Assembly: GCA_023389045.1 (NCBI GenBank)
Contig: JAEWEZ010000085.1
Location: 1-8,128, forward strand
Direction: 5' to 3'
DNA length: 8,128 nucleotides
Source: Actinomycetes bacterium
Lineage (GTDB): Bacteria; Actinomycetota; Actinomycetes; Actinomycetales; Dermabacteraceae
Shown: positions 1-6,045 of the stretch, piece by piece
Numbering within the stretch: the stretch's first letter is position 1
Layout of the letters: every line of letters starts with the position of its first letter
Position numbers and translations under genes: made by a program
The notes under the pieces: model-generated
Database searches by the model: none
What the model was told of the DNA's origin: nothing
The model's input: only the letters and a program-made list of their open reading frames with translations

Positions 1-24
1 GCCCCGCACCACACGGTGCGGGGC
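1..24 (+). terminator. Strong hairpin at the left edge, probable intrinsic terminator
   Basis: A perfect 10-bp stem, GCCCCGCACC with GGTGCGGGGC, closes a 4-nt ACAC loop. On the plus strand it is followed by CTTCGTCGTC, a T-containing but not U-rich tail of the kind often seen after actinobacterial terminators. It would therefore end a plus-strand transcript entering from left of the window. It could also act on minus-strand transcripts coming from the propeller pseudogene, but the bases that would form that tail lie outside the window. The tail is also the first copy of the adjacent 17-bp repeat array. Confidence 0.65.
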
Positions 25-108
25 CTTCGTCGTCTGGTCACCTTCGTCGTCTGGTCACCTTCGTCGTCTGGACACCTTCGTCGTCTGGACACCTTCGTCA
101 TCTGGTCG
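24..108. repeat. Five tandem copies of a 17-bp unit
   Basis: The unit CCTTCGTCGTCTGGTCA occurs head to tail at 24-40, 41-57, 58-74, 75-91 and 92-108. Copies 1 and 2 are identical. Copies 3 and 4 carry a single T-to-A change (TGGACA). Copy 5 has ATC for GTC and ends in G. A degenerate continuation, TACTTCGGGG, follows at 109-118. The first base of the array is the last base of the hairpin stem, so the repeat includes the terminator tail. There are no spacers, so this is not CRISPR, and 17 is not a multiple of 3, so it is not a coding repeat. The array lies 11 bp beyond the stop codon of the minus-strand propeller gene. It looks like slippage expansion of a terminator tail (inference); a protein-binding iteron array is the alternative. 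Confidence 0.9.
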
Positions 109-119
109 TACTTCGGGGG

Positions 120-1208
120 CTACCGCACCGCGGACACGTCCAGGGCACGCAGCAAGCCGTCTTGGTCCCCGACGATGAGGGTCCAGCCCTGATTGATCAG
201 TGCGGGAGTGGAGTGAACCCGTGCGGTACCGATCTGCCGCAGGCGCCGCATGCTGGGGCGCGCCGTATCGATCACGGTGAGGATGCCACCGTGGGACACA
301 TGCAGCGCGAGGGCGGTTCCGGGCACTGCCACAGGCCCCGCATCCAGCGAAATCAGGCCGTCGTCCCCGATGCCCTTCGTCGCCCCGTTTGTAGGGTCGA
401 TCAGCATCGGCTTCTTGTTTTCCTGCACGGCGAGAATGCGGCCGTCCTCCAGCAGGATCGGCGGGGAGTACATAGCGGATACCTTTGCCTCCCAGCGCGC
501 CGCACCGCTTGCCGCATCGACGGCGAACATTGCCGCCACCGTGCCCACCAGCGCGGCCCCGTTGCCGAGGTCCCGGACGACGCAGTTCCACGGCCCGTAC
601 AGCAGCCGCCGGTAGTCGCCTGTCTTATCGGTGGTGTTTAAAGACCACTTCTCAGCCCCGTCGCCGAGCGCATAGCCGCGCACCGTGCCGTCACCCACGC
701 CGACAACCAGTGTGTCGTCGATGAGGGGGGGACGCCCGGTGGACTGCTGCGGAATGGGGACATCCCACTGGATGCGCCTCTCCTCATCGATGCGTGCCAG
801 TCGGTTTCCGGTAGCCACGATGATCGACTTTTCTCCGCGGTCTTCGATGAGCAGCGGGGTGGAGGCAATCGGGTGGGGTAGCCAGGTGCGGTGACGGATG
901 GAGCCGTCATCCAGATGCGCGGCGTAGAGGCAGTGATCTGCGCTCGGCACATACGCGAGTCCGCGTTCGGCATCGATGGCCGCACCACGGTGCACAGGCC
1001 CGATGCGCGTGCTCCACAGCTCGCGCAGCCGACCTCGACGCAGACGAACCAGGCTGAGCTACCCCCGGTTGGTTGCGACAAGCACCCGGTCCGAAGCGAT
1101 CGTGGCAAGTGCGCCTTGAACTGCGCCGTCTAGCCTCAGGTAGTCGGTTTCGCGTACCGGTCCACCGCCCACGCTGAACTCGGTGGCGTCTTCCCAGAAT
1201 CCGCCGTC
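120..1208 (-). pseudogene. Broken PQQ-type beta-propeller protein gene
   Basis: The minus-strand frame ends at TAG (120-122). The longest uninterrupted piece, 291 codons from a GTG at 995, has the repeating blade pattern of PQQ/WD40-like propellers, for example LAYVPSADHCLYAAHLDDGS, VGVGDGTVRGYALGDGAEKW and LIVGDQDGLLRALDVSAV. The same frame continues upstream of that GTG with 21 blade-like codons (...RELWSTRIGP), then meets TAG at 1059-1061. It then resumes for 49 more propeller-like codons (ending ALATIASDRVLVATNRG) up to about 1208, where the response-regulator gene begins on the other strand. No start with a ribosome-binding site exists for the whole frame, and no signal peptide or lipobox is present. 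I infer loss of the 5' end plus a nonsense mutation. A short product from GTG 995 or an internal start is possible but would lack at least one blade. The intact homologue's role is unknown; such proteins are usually secreted or membrane-anchored. Confidence 0.75.
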
Positions 1209-1211
1209 ATG
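1195..1211 (+). promoter_or_regulatory. Candidate -10 and near-leaderless start of the response regulator
   Basis: The response-regulator ATG at 1209 has no Shine-Dalgarno-like sequence in the 18 bases before it (CTTCCCAGAATCCGCCGTC region). CAGAAT at 1195-1200 resembles a -10 box and would place the transcription start around 1207, giving an essentially leaderless mRNA, which is common in Actinomycetota. No convincing -35 is seen. An alternative upstream pair is TTGAAC at 1116-1121 with a poor -10 near 1141. Both are guesses from base pattern only. Confidence 0.2.
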
Positions 1212-1958
1212 AGTATCGGCGCCGGCTCTCACCCCAGCGCATCCACGGCAGGCCGCCCCCAGGTTCTGCTCGTGGATGACGACGACACCATTCGCGAACA
1301 CTTGCGTGGCGTGCTCGAACGTAGTGGCTTGGAGGTGAGAGTCGAGGCCGACGGGGCAGCTGCCCTTGACGCGATCGCTCATGCCACACCGGATCTCGTC
1401 ATCCTCGACGTGATGATGCCGGTGATGGATGGCCGGGAGGCACTGCGTCGCATCCGCGCAGGTCATGAGTGGCTCCCGGTGATCCTGCTGACCCAGGTGG
1501 GGGAGAGCTTTGAGCGAGCGGCTGCCCTGGACGAGGGTGCCGATGACTATCTGAATAAGCCCTTTGATCCGCAAGAGTTGCTCGCCCGGATCCGGGCCGT
1601 GCTCCGCCGCAGCGGCCAGGGCGCCGTTCCCCTGAGCGCCGCGACCGGATTGCGTTCCGGTGCGCTGCGGATTGATCGGCCGGCTCGTCGCGTCTTCGTG
1701 CACGACCGGGAGAAGCAACTCACGCCGCGCGCTTTCGCTCTTCTCGAGTTTTTGATGTCCCATCCGGATGAGGTGTTTGACCGGGACCGTCTGCTGCACA
1801 CCGTCTGGGGTTTCGACGCGATCGTCACCACCCGCGCCGTCGATCATCGGATTGCGGAAATCCGTCGCGTCCTCGCTGATGACGAGGAAACATCGCAAGC
1901 GATTGGAACCATCCCCGGCCTCGGATATCGCTTTGCGCGTCCGGTGGAGAAGGCATGA
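1209..1958 (+). CDS. OmpR/PhoB-family response regulator
   Basis: This 249-residue protein is a DNA-binding response regulator, the cytoplasmic output half of a two-component system with the kinase that follows. The receiver domain covers about residues 18-134. It has the acidic cluster VDDDD (22-26), phospho-acceptor Asp67 in LDVMMP, conserved Thr95, DDY at 112-114 and Lys117-Pro118. A winged-helix effector domain covers about 150-243, with LTPRAFALLEFL (171-182), the recognition-helix region TTRAVDHRIAEIRRVL (207-222) and the C-terminal hairpin GTIPGLGYRF (233-242). The length is near the family norm of about 230, with roughly 15 extra N-terminal residues. ATG 1209 is chosen because it is the only in-frame start before the receiver core, although it lacks a ribosome-binding site. 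The gene reads divergently from the propeller remnant, which it abuts. Its targets are unknown. Confidence 0.95.
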   Translation: MSIGAGSHPSASTAGRPQVLLVDDDDTIREHLRGVLERSGLEVRVEADGAAALDAIAHATPDLVILDVMMPVMDGREALRRIRAGHEWLPVILLTQVGESFERAAALDEGADDYLNKPFDPQELLARIRAVLRRSGQGAVPLSAATGLRSGALRIDRPARRVFVHDREKQLTPRAFALLEFLMSHPDEVFDRDRLLHTVWGFDAIVTTRAVDHRIAEIRRVLADDEETSQAIGTIPGLGYRFARPVEKA

Positions 1959-2911
1959 ATCGAACCATCAGGATTCTCATCGCCGCGATGGTTATTCCCG
2001 TGGTGCTTGGGCTCGTGATCAGCCTGCCCTGGTGGGCGCTGGGTAGCCGCGACAGCTTCTACGTCTCCTTCTCTCTGCCCTGGCTGCCGCTCGTCCTGGG
2101 CGCCCTCATCGCGCTAGCCCTACTTCCCGCCCTGATCACCGCCGTGTTTCTGGGTTTTGAGGCGAAGCGCAGTCAGCGTCGGATGCTGAGCGAACACGCG
2201 GCAAGCCGTCGTCGGCTCCTCTCCCGCCTCGACCACGAGATCAAAAACCCGATCCAGGGAATCCGAGCGGCGATTGCCGACGAACCCTCCCCGCGGCAGC
2301 GCGCCAGTATCGATGCTCAGGCCCGTCGGCTCACCGGTCTGCTGAGCGACCTGCGCAAGATCACGGAACTCGAACACACCCAACTCGAACTAAGCCAGGT
2401 GGACCCCTCCGCGCTCGTTGCGGAAACTGTGCTGGCCATTGCGGAGGTTCCGGGTGCGAAAGACCGTCGGATTCATGTCTCCCTGCCGACGGCACCACGC
2501 CCCCTGCCGTCGATTGTGGGGGACGGGGATCTGCTGTTTCTGGCGCTGATGAATGTGCTCACCAATGCCGTGAAGTACTCCCGGCCGGGGGATGCGATTG
2601 AGATTCGGGGGCGCGCCGAGGCCGAGGAGGTGGTGCTCGAGATCGCCGATACCGGGCAGGGGATTCGGCCTGAGGACCAGCAGCTGGTCTGGGAAGAGCT
2701 GGGGCGCTCCCGGGACGTCCACGGGATTGAAGGCTCCGGGCTGGGCCTGCCGATGGTCCGCGCGATTATTGAGCGTCACGGTGGGAAAGCAGGCTTGGAA
2801 TCCTGGTTCGGTGAAGGGTCGACGATCACGCTGAGCCTGCCCGTTAAAGGCCCGGAGCCTCGCCGCTCAAAGGAACGGACGCTGCTCAAGGGTCCGGATC
2901 CCCGCCGTTGA
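1955..2911 (+). CDS. Membrane sensor histidine kinase without HAMP
   Basis: This 318-residue kinase is the partner of the preceding regulator. The start ATG overlaps the upstream stop in an ATGA (1955-1958) and has GGAGAAGG just before it, so the two genes are translationally coupled. Two hydrophobic helices at about residues 7-29 and 42-67 are separated by only about 12 residues. There is no extracytoplasmic sensor domain and no HAMP linker. The H-box follows directly, HEIKNP with phospho-accepting His94. The ATP-binding domain shows N-box NVLTNAVKYS (200-209), G1 DTGQG (232-236) and G2 GSGLGL (260-265). It should autophosphorylate on His94 and pass phosphate to Asp67 of the regulator. This layout is typical of intramembrane-sensing kinases that respond to envelope stress or to a partner membrane protein (inference); no transporter gene is adjacent. 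The last roughly 20 residues (KGPEPRR...KGPDPRR) arise from tandem DNA repeats and are not part of the kinase fold. Confidence 0.95.
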   Translation: MNRTIRILIAAMVIPVVLGLVISLPWWALGSRDSFYVSFSLPWLPLVLGALIALALLPALITAVFLGFEAKRSQRRMLSEHAASRRRLLSRLDHEIKNPIQGIRAAIADEPSPRQRASIDAQARRLTGLLSDLRKITELEHTQLELSQVDPSALVAETVLAIAEVPGAKDRRIHVSLPTAPRPLPSIVGDGDLLFLALMNVLTNAVKYSRPGDAIEIRGRAEAEEVVLEIADTGQGIRPEDQQLVWEELGRSRDVHGIEGSGLGLPMVRAIIERHGGKAGLESWFGEGSTITLSLPVKGPEPRRSKERTLLKGPDPRR

Positions 2912-2933
2912 AAGGCCCGGAGCCTTGGAGGCA
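2846..2933 (+). repeat. Imperfect tandem repeats across the kinase stop codon
   Basis: Four related units of 23, 19, 23 and 23 bp lie at 2846-2868, 2869-2887, 2888-2910 and 2911-2933, each beginning with AAAGG or AAGGG. The first and last share the exact 15-mer AAAGGCCCGGAGCCT (2846-2860 and 2911-2925). Units 1 and 3 share the pattern CCGGA-CC-CGCCG. The first three units encode the kinase tail, including two near-copies of KGPEPRR, and the stop codon TGA (2909-2911) falls at the unit 3/4 junction. Repeat expansion has probably lengthened the reading frame. Confidence 0.75.
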
Positions 2934-2974
2934 ATCCGGCGCGCTGCCCCGTGCCGTAGCCCTGCGGCTCGCAG

Positions 2975-3002
2975 ACACAACTGTGATGACACGACTGTGA
3001 TG
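2975..3002. repeat. 14-bp direct tandem duplication
   Basis: ACACAACTGTGATG (2975-2988) is followed immediately by ACACGACTGTGATG (2989-3002), matching at 13 of 14 positions. It lies in the non-coding gap between the histidine kinase and thrS. It may be a slippage duplication or a pair of binding half-sites; the sequence does not decide this. Confidence 0.7.
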
Positions 3003-3022
3003 GGGGCTCTCCGGTCCACCCG

Positions 3023-3078
3023 ACGGCGCTGCGAGGACACGACGAGGGGCCGCCGCCGCGCCACCACGGCGCTGCGAG
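3023..3078. repeat. Spaced 13-bp direct repeat upstream of thrS
   Basis: ACGGCGCTGCGAG occurs at 3023-3035 and again at 3066-3078, 43 bp apart (about four helical turns), and is followed by ...ACACGA and CACGA respectively. The DNA between is GC-rich (CCGCCGCCGCGCC). It is non-coding and about 50-105 bp upstream of the candidate thrS -10 box. Function unknown. Confidence 0.6.
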
Positions 3079-3127
3079 CACGATAAGCATCACCCCGTCT
3101 GCACCCAAGAGAACCTACCGGCGCGTC

Positions 3128-3163
3128 TACCATGGATGGTGGAGCCGGCATTGTGGGCCGGTT
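3128..3163 (+). promoter_or_regulatory. Candidate thrS promoter -10 and leader hairpin
   Basis: TACCAT (3128-3133) fits the actinobacterial TANNNT -10 pattern and would start transcription near 3140. No good -35 is present at 16-18 bp spacing. The predicted leader then forms a small stem, CCGGC (3145-3149) with GCCGG (3157-3161), around a 7-nt loop, extendable by G·U and A-U pairs. The thrS ribosome-binding site AGGAG (3176-3180) follows. I found no T-box motif in this leader. Confidence 0.35.
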
Positions 3164-3189
3164 CGGACCCAACCTAGGAGACATGCCCC

Positions 3190-5190
3190 ATGGCGCAGCT
3201 GGACATCACCCTCGACGGAAACCCGCAGCAGATCGAGCCGGGCACCACCGGAACTGCGCTGTACGAGGGCCGGCGCGAGATCGTGGCCCTGCGGATCGAC
3301 GGTGAACTGCGCGACCTCGATACCACCCTGGAAGCCGGACAGTGCGTGGAAGGGGTGGAGATCTCCAGCCCCGACGGCCTGCAGATCCTGCGCCACTCCA
3401 CCGCGCATGTGCTCGCCCAGGCGGTGCAGAAGGTGAACCCCGACGCCAAGCTGGGCATCGGCCCACCCATCGTCGACGGTTTCTACTACGACTTCGATGT
3501 GGCCGAGCCCTTCACCCCGGAGCAGCTCAAAGCCCTCGAAAAGGAAATGGCCCGCATCGTCAAGAGCGGCCAGCGCTTCGTGCGCCGCGAGATCAGCGAT
3601 GATGACGCCCGCGCCGAGGAGGCCTCCGAGCCGTACAAGCTCGAACTGATCGGTCTGAAGTCCCAGGCCGGGGATGCGGCCGAGGGAGCCAGCGTCGAGG
3701 TCGGCGAAGGCGGCCTGACCATGTACGACAACGTCGACCGTCGCGGTGAAACCGTCTGGACCGACCTGTGCCGCGGCCCCCACCTGCCCGACACCAAACT
3801 GATTGGCAACGGCTTCGCCCTCACCCGCTCCGCCGCCGCGTACTGGCGTGGCAGCGAAAAGAACCCGATGCTGCAGCGCATCTACGGCACCGCCTGGCCC
3901 AGCAAGGAGGAGCTGAAGGCCTACCAGGAGCGGATCGCGGAGGCTGAGCGTCGCGATCACCGCCGCCTTGGCAATGAGCTGGACCTCTTCTCCTTCCCCG
4001 ATGAGATCGGCTCGGGCCTGGCGGTCTTCCATCCCAAGGGCGCGATGATCCGCATGGAGATGGAGGACTATTCGCGGCGCCGCCACGTCGAATCCGGCTA
4101 CTCCTTCGTCAACAGCCCCCACATCACCAAGGGACAGCTGTTCCGCACCTCCGGTCACCTGGACTGGTACAGCGACGGCATGTACCCGGCGATGCATATG
4201 GATGAAGAGCGCGACGCCGAGGGCAACATCACCAAGCAGGGCCAGGACTACTACCTCAAGCCCATGAACTGCCCGATGCACAACCTGATCTTCCGCTCGC
4301 GCGGGCGCTCCTACCGCGACCTGCCGCTGCGCCTGTTCGAGTTCGGCACCGTGTATCGCAATGAGAAGTCCGGTGTGGTGCATGGCCTCACCCGCGCCCG
4401 CGGCTTCACCCAGGACGATGCGCACATCTACTGCACCCGCGAGCAGATGCATCAGGAACTCACCACGGTTCTCGAGTTCGTGCTGAACCTGCTCAAGGAC
4501 TACGGCCTAGACGACTTCTACCTGGAGCTGTCCACCAAGAACCCCGAGAAGTTCGTGGGCGATGACGATGTGTGGGAGGAAGCCACCCGCACCCTCGAAG
4601 AGGTCGCCACCGCCTCTGGCCTGGAGCTGGTTCCCGATCCGGGCGGCGCCGCTTTCTACGGCCCGAAGATTTCCGTGCAGGCCAAGGACGCGATCGGCCG
4701 CACCTGGCAGATGTCCACCATCCAGCTCGACTTCAACCTTCCGGAGCGTTTCGACCTGGAGTACACGGCGCCCGACGGGTCCCGGCAGCGTCCGGTGATG
4801 ATCCACCGAGCCCTCTTCGGGTCAATCGAGCGTTTCTTCGGTGTGCTCCTGGAGCATTACGCCGGCGCCTTCCCGGTCTGGCTCGCCCCGGTGCAGGTGG
4901 TCGGGATCCCGGTGGCCGGCGAGTTCGTGCCCTACCTCGAAGAAGTGGCGCAGAAACTGCGGGCCCGCGGGGTGCGCGTCGAGGTGGATTCCTCCGATGA
5001 CCGCATGCAGAAGAAGATCCGCACCCATACCAAGGAAAAGGTGCCCTACCTGCTGATCGCGGGCGGGGATGACCAGGCGGCCGGTGCGGTCTCCTTCCGT
5101 ATGCGCGATGGCTCGCAGGACAACGGGATCCCCGTGGATGAGGCGGTCGAGCGGATCGTCACCGCGATCCGGGACAAAGTCCAGGTGTGA
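3190..5190 (+). CDS. thrS: Threonyl-tRNA synthetase
   Basis: This class II aminoacyl-tRNA synthetase charges tRNA-Thr with threonine using ATP and is essential in the cytoplasm. It has 666 residues; the E. coli enzyme has 642. Domains in order are a TGS domain (about 1-63), the editing domain with zinc-site residues His69 and His73 (HSTAH) and Cys194/His198 (DLCRGPH), and the catalytic core. The core carries the zinc ligands Cys361 (MNCPMH), His412 (DDAHIYC) and His539 (MIHRA), motif 2 around FGTVYRNEKSG (386-395) and motif 3 HRALFGSIERFFG (539-551). The anticodon-binding domain runs from about residue 565 to the end. A short acidic insertion at about 159-178 separates the two halves of the editing site. 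ATG 3190 is preceded by AGGAG with 9-nt spacing; an ATG at 3183 is out of frame. All key residues are present, so an active, proofreading-capable enzyme is expected. The HIT gene follows after 1 nt. Confidence 0.98.
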   Translation: MAQLDITLDGNPQQIEPGTTGTALYEGRREIVALRIDGELRDLDTTLEAGQCVEGVEISSPDGLQILRHSTAHVLAQAVQKVNPDAKLGIGPPIVDGFYYDFDVAEPFTPEQLKALEKEMARIVKSGQRFVRREISDDDARAEEASEPYKLELIGLKSQAGDAAEGASVEVGEGGLTMYDNVDRRGETVWTDLCRGPHLPDTKLIGNGFALTRSAAAYWRGSEKNPMLQRIYGTAWPSKEELKAYQERIAEAERRDHRRLGNELDLFSFPDEIGSGLAVFHPKGAMIRMEMEDYSRRRHVESGYSFVNSPHITKGQLFRTSGHLDWYSDGMYPAMHMDEERDAEGNITKQGQDYYLKPMNCPMHNLIFRSRGRSYRDLPLRLFEFGTVYRNEKSGVVHGLTRARGFTQDDAHIYCTREQMHQELTTVLEFVLNLLKDYGLDDFYLELSTKNPEKFVGDDDVWEEATRTLEEVATASGLELVPDPGGAAFYGPKISVQAKDAIGRTWQMSTIQLDFNLPERFDLEYTAPDGSRQRPVMIHRALFGSIERFFGVLLEHYAGAFPVWLAPVQVVGIPVAGEFVPYLEEVAQKLRARGVRVEVDSSDDRMQKKIRTHTKEKVPYLLIAGGDDQAAGAVSFRMRDGSQDNGIPVDEAVERIVTAIRDKVQV

Positions 5191-5191
5191 G

Positions 5192-5809
5192 ATGACCTCC
5201 GATCACGCCCCGGAGACCTCTCAGCAGCCGGCTGCGACGGATGAGCCGCAGCCGGCCCCCCAGTGGGAGGATGCCCGCGACTTCGCGGGCATCCCCGATG
5301 ACACTGAGCGCCTGTGGACCCCGCACCGCGTGGTCTACATCGGCGGGGAAAACAAACCGAGCGACCCCGCTGACCGCCACCAGTGCCCCTTCTGCGCCGG
5401 ACCCGAACGCAGCGATGAGGACGCCCTGATCGTCTATAGGGGCCAGGTCGCCTTCGTGATCATGAACCTGTACCCGTACAACGCCGGGCACCTCCTGATC
5501 TGCCCCTACCGCCATGTGAGTGACTACACCGACCTCACGGAGGAGGAAGTGGCCGAGGTGGCTGCGCTGACCCGCACGGCGATGCGGGTGGTGCGGAAGG
5601 TGTCGAACCCGGCGGGCTTCAACCTGGGCATGAACCAGGGGGAGGTGGCCGGGGCAGGGATCGCCGCGCATCTTCACCAGCATGTGGTGCCTCGATGGAA
5701 GGGGGATGCGAACTTCCTGCCGATCGTGGCGCGCACCAAAGCGGTGCCGTACCTGCTGGCCGACACCCGTCGGATGTACGCCGAGGCGTGGCCGCAGCCC
5801 GCACAGTAA
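5192..5809 (+). CDS. HIT-family protein, likely Ap4A phosphorylase
   Basis: This 205-residue protein belongs to the histidine-triad superfamily and resembles M. tuberculosis Rv2613c, a diadenosine-tetraphosphate phosphorylase encoded directly after thrS. The triad is HLHQHVV (160-166) with central catalytic His162, followed by Pro167-Arg168-Trp169. A probable zinc site uses CPFC (65-68) with His residues further on, such as His108. NLYPYNAGHLLICP (92-105) is the conserved core strand, and NLGMNQG (144-150) is also typical. The first roughly 24 residues are polar and Pro/Gln-rich and look disordered. ATG 5192 starts 1 nt after the thrS stop, with AGGTG overlapping the end of thrS; a longer in-frame start inside thrS is rejected because it would add residues with no HIT similarity. 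Co-transcription with thrS is likely. Ap4A is made by aminoacyl-tRNA synthetases as a side reaction, which fits the pairing. Phosphorylase rather than hydrolase activity is inferred. Confidence 0.9.
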   Translation: MTSDHAPETSQQPAATDEPQPAPQWEDARDFAGIPDDTERLWTPHRVVYIGGENKPSDPADRHQCPFCAGPERSDEDALIVYRGQVAFVIMNLYPYNAGHLLICPYRHVSDYTDLTEEEVAEVAALTRTAMRVVRKVSNPAGFNLGMNQGEVAGAGIAAHLHQHVVPRWKGDANFLPIVARTKAVPYLLADTRRMYAEAWPQPAQ

Positions 5810-5816
5810 ACGCGCC

Positions 5817-5839
5817 CCGGGGTGGTGGGAGCCTCCCGG
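5817..5839 (+). terminator. Weak hairpin after the HIT gene
   Basis: CCGGG (5817-5821) can pair with CCCGG (5835-5839) 8 bp after the HIT stop codon, with an alternative inner GGGA/TCCC stem. There is no U-tract. It may terminate the thrS–HIT transcript, but the pairing is short and could be chance in such GC-rich DNA. Confidence 0.25.
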
Positions 5840-5928
5840 TAGATCCTCTGAGGGGCCGATGGGGGAGACGCGAGCTGCCGACGGGGGACGTCAGTGTGAG
5901 TAAGCGGTGAGTCCGACGTGCGCTGCGC

Positions 5929-5934
5929 TACGAT
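5929..5934 (+). promoter_or_regulatory. Candidate -10 box for the PrsW-family gene
   Basis: TACGAT in the context GCGCTACGATG fits the actinobacterial -10 pattern TANNNT and would start transcription near 5941, leaving a leader of about 105 nt. The bases 16-18 bp upstream (GGTGAG region) are a poor -35. Its position over an inverted repeat suggests regulation, but this is based on pattern only. Confidence 0.45.
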
Positions 5935-5937
5935 GAC

Positions 5938-5969
5938 CGCGGCCGATCGGTAGCTGTGATCTGGCCGCG
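5938..5969. promoter_or_regulatory. Inverted repeat over the predicted start of the PrsW-family transcript
   Basis: CGCGGCCGATC (5938-5948) pairs with GATC-T-GGCCGCG (5958-5969): 11 base pairs with a single bulged T (5962) around a 9-nt loop. The repeat begins 3 bp after the candidate -10 box, so it covers the predicted +1. That is the classic position of a repressor operator. As RNA, the transcript would instead begin inside the left arm and carry a 5'-end hairpin. There is no U-tract, so it is not a simple terminator. Whether it acts as DNA or RNA cannot be told here. Confidence 0.5.
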
Positions 5970-6045
5970 ACGACCGCGCTGACTGGCGGTTGCAGGGGAG
6001 TGACCTGCCCGGAAGCAGCGGGGAGGACGAGGAGGACCACTCGGG

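Noticed and set aside
24..108. CRISPR array
   Set aside because: Units are 17 bp and directly abutting, with no spacers and no cas genes.
1059..1898. Long minus-strand frame of 279 codons opposite the response regulator
   Set aside because: Only its last roughly 49 codons look protein-like (propeller). The rest is the shadow of the response-regulator gene, whose domains and catalytic residues are intact.
2731..2860. Long-range inverted repeat: AGGCTCCGGGC (2731-2741) against GCCCGGAGCCT (2850-2860)
   Set aside because: The left arm encodes the conserved kinase G2 box, and an 11-bp match in such GC-rich DNA 110 bp apart is plausibly chance.
3134..3189. T-box riboswitch upstream of thrS
   Set aside because: The leader is only about 50 nt from the candidate promoter, and I see no AGGGUGGNACCGCG-like element or long specifier stem.
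2912..3189. Small gene between the histidine kinase and thrS
   Set aside because: No open frame with a start, ribosome-binding site and sensible composition on either strand. The region holds only repeats and the candidate thrS promoter.
3127..4452. Minus-strand open frame of 441 codons opposite thrS
   Set aside because: Ala/Val/Gly/His-rich composition without motifs, lying wholly opposite a complete ThrRS. This is a GC-bias shadow.
5069..5191. N-terminal extension of the HIT protein from a start inside thrS
   Set aside because: The extra 41 residues are Arg/Ser/Pro-rich out-of-frame thrS sequence without HIT similarity. ATG 5192 gives the family's usual length.
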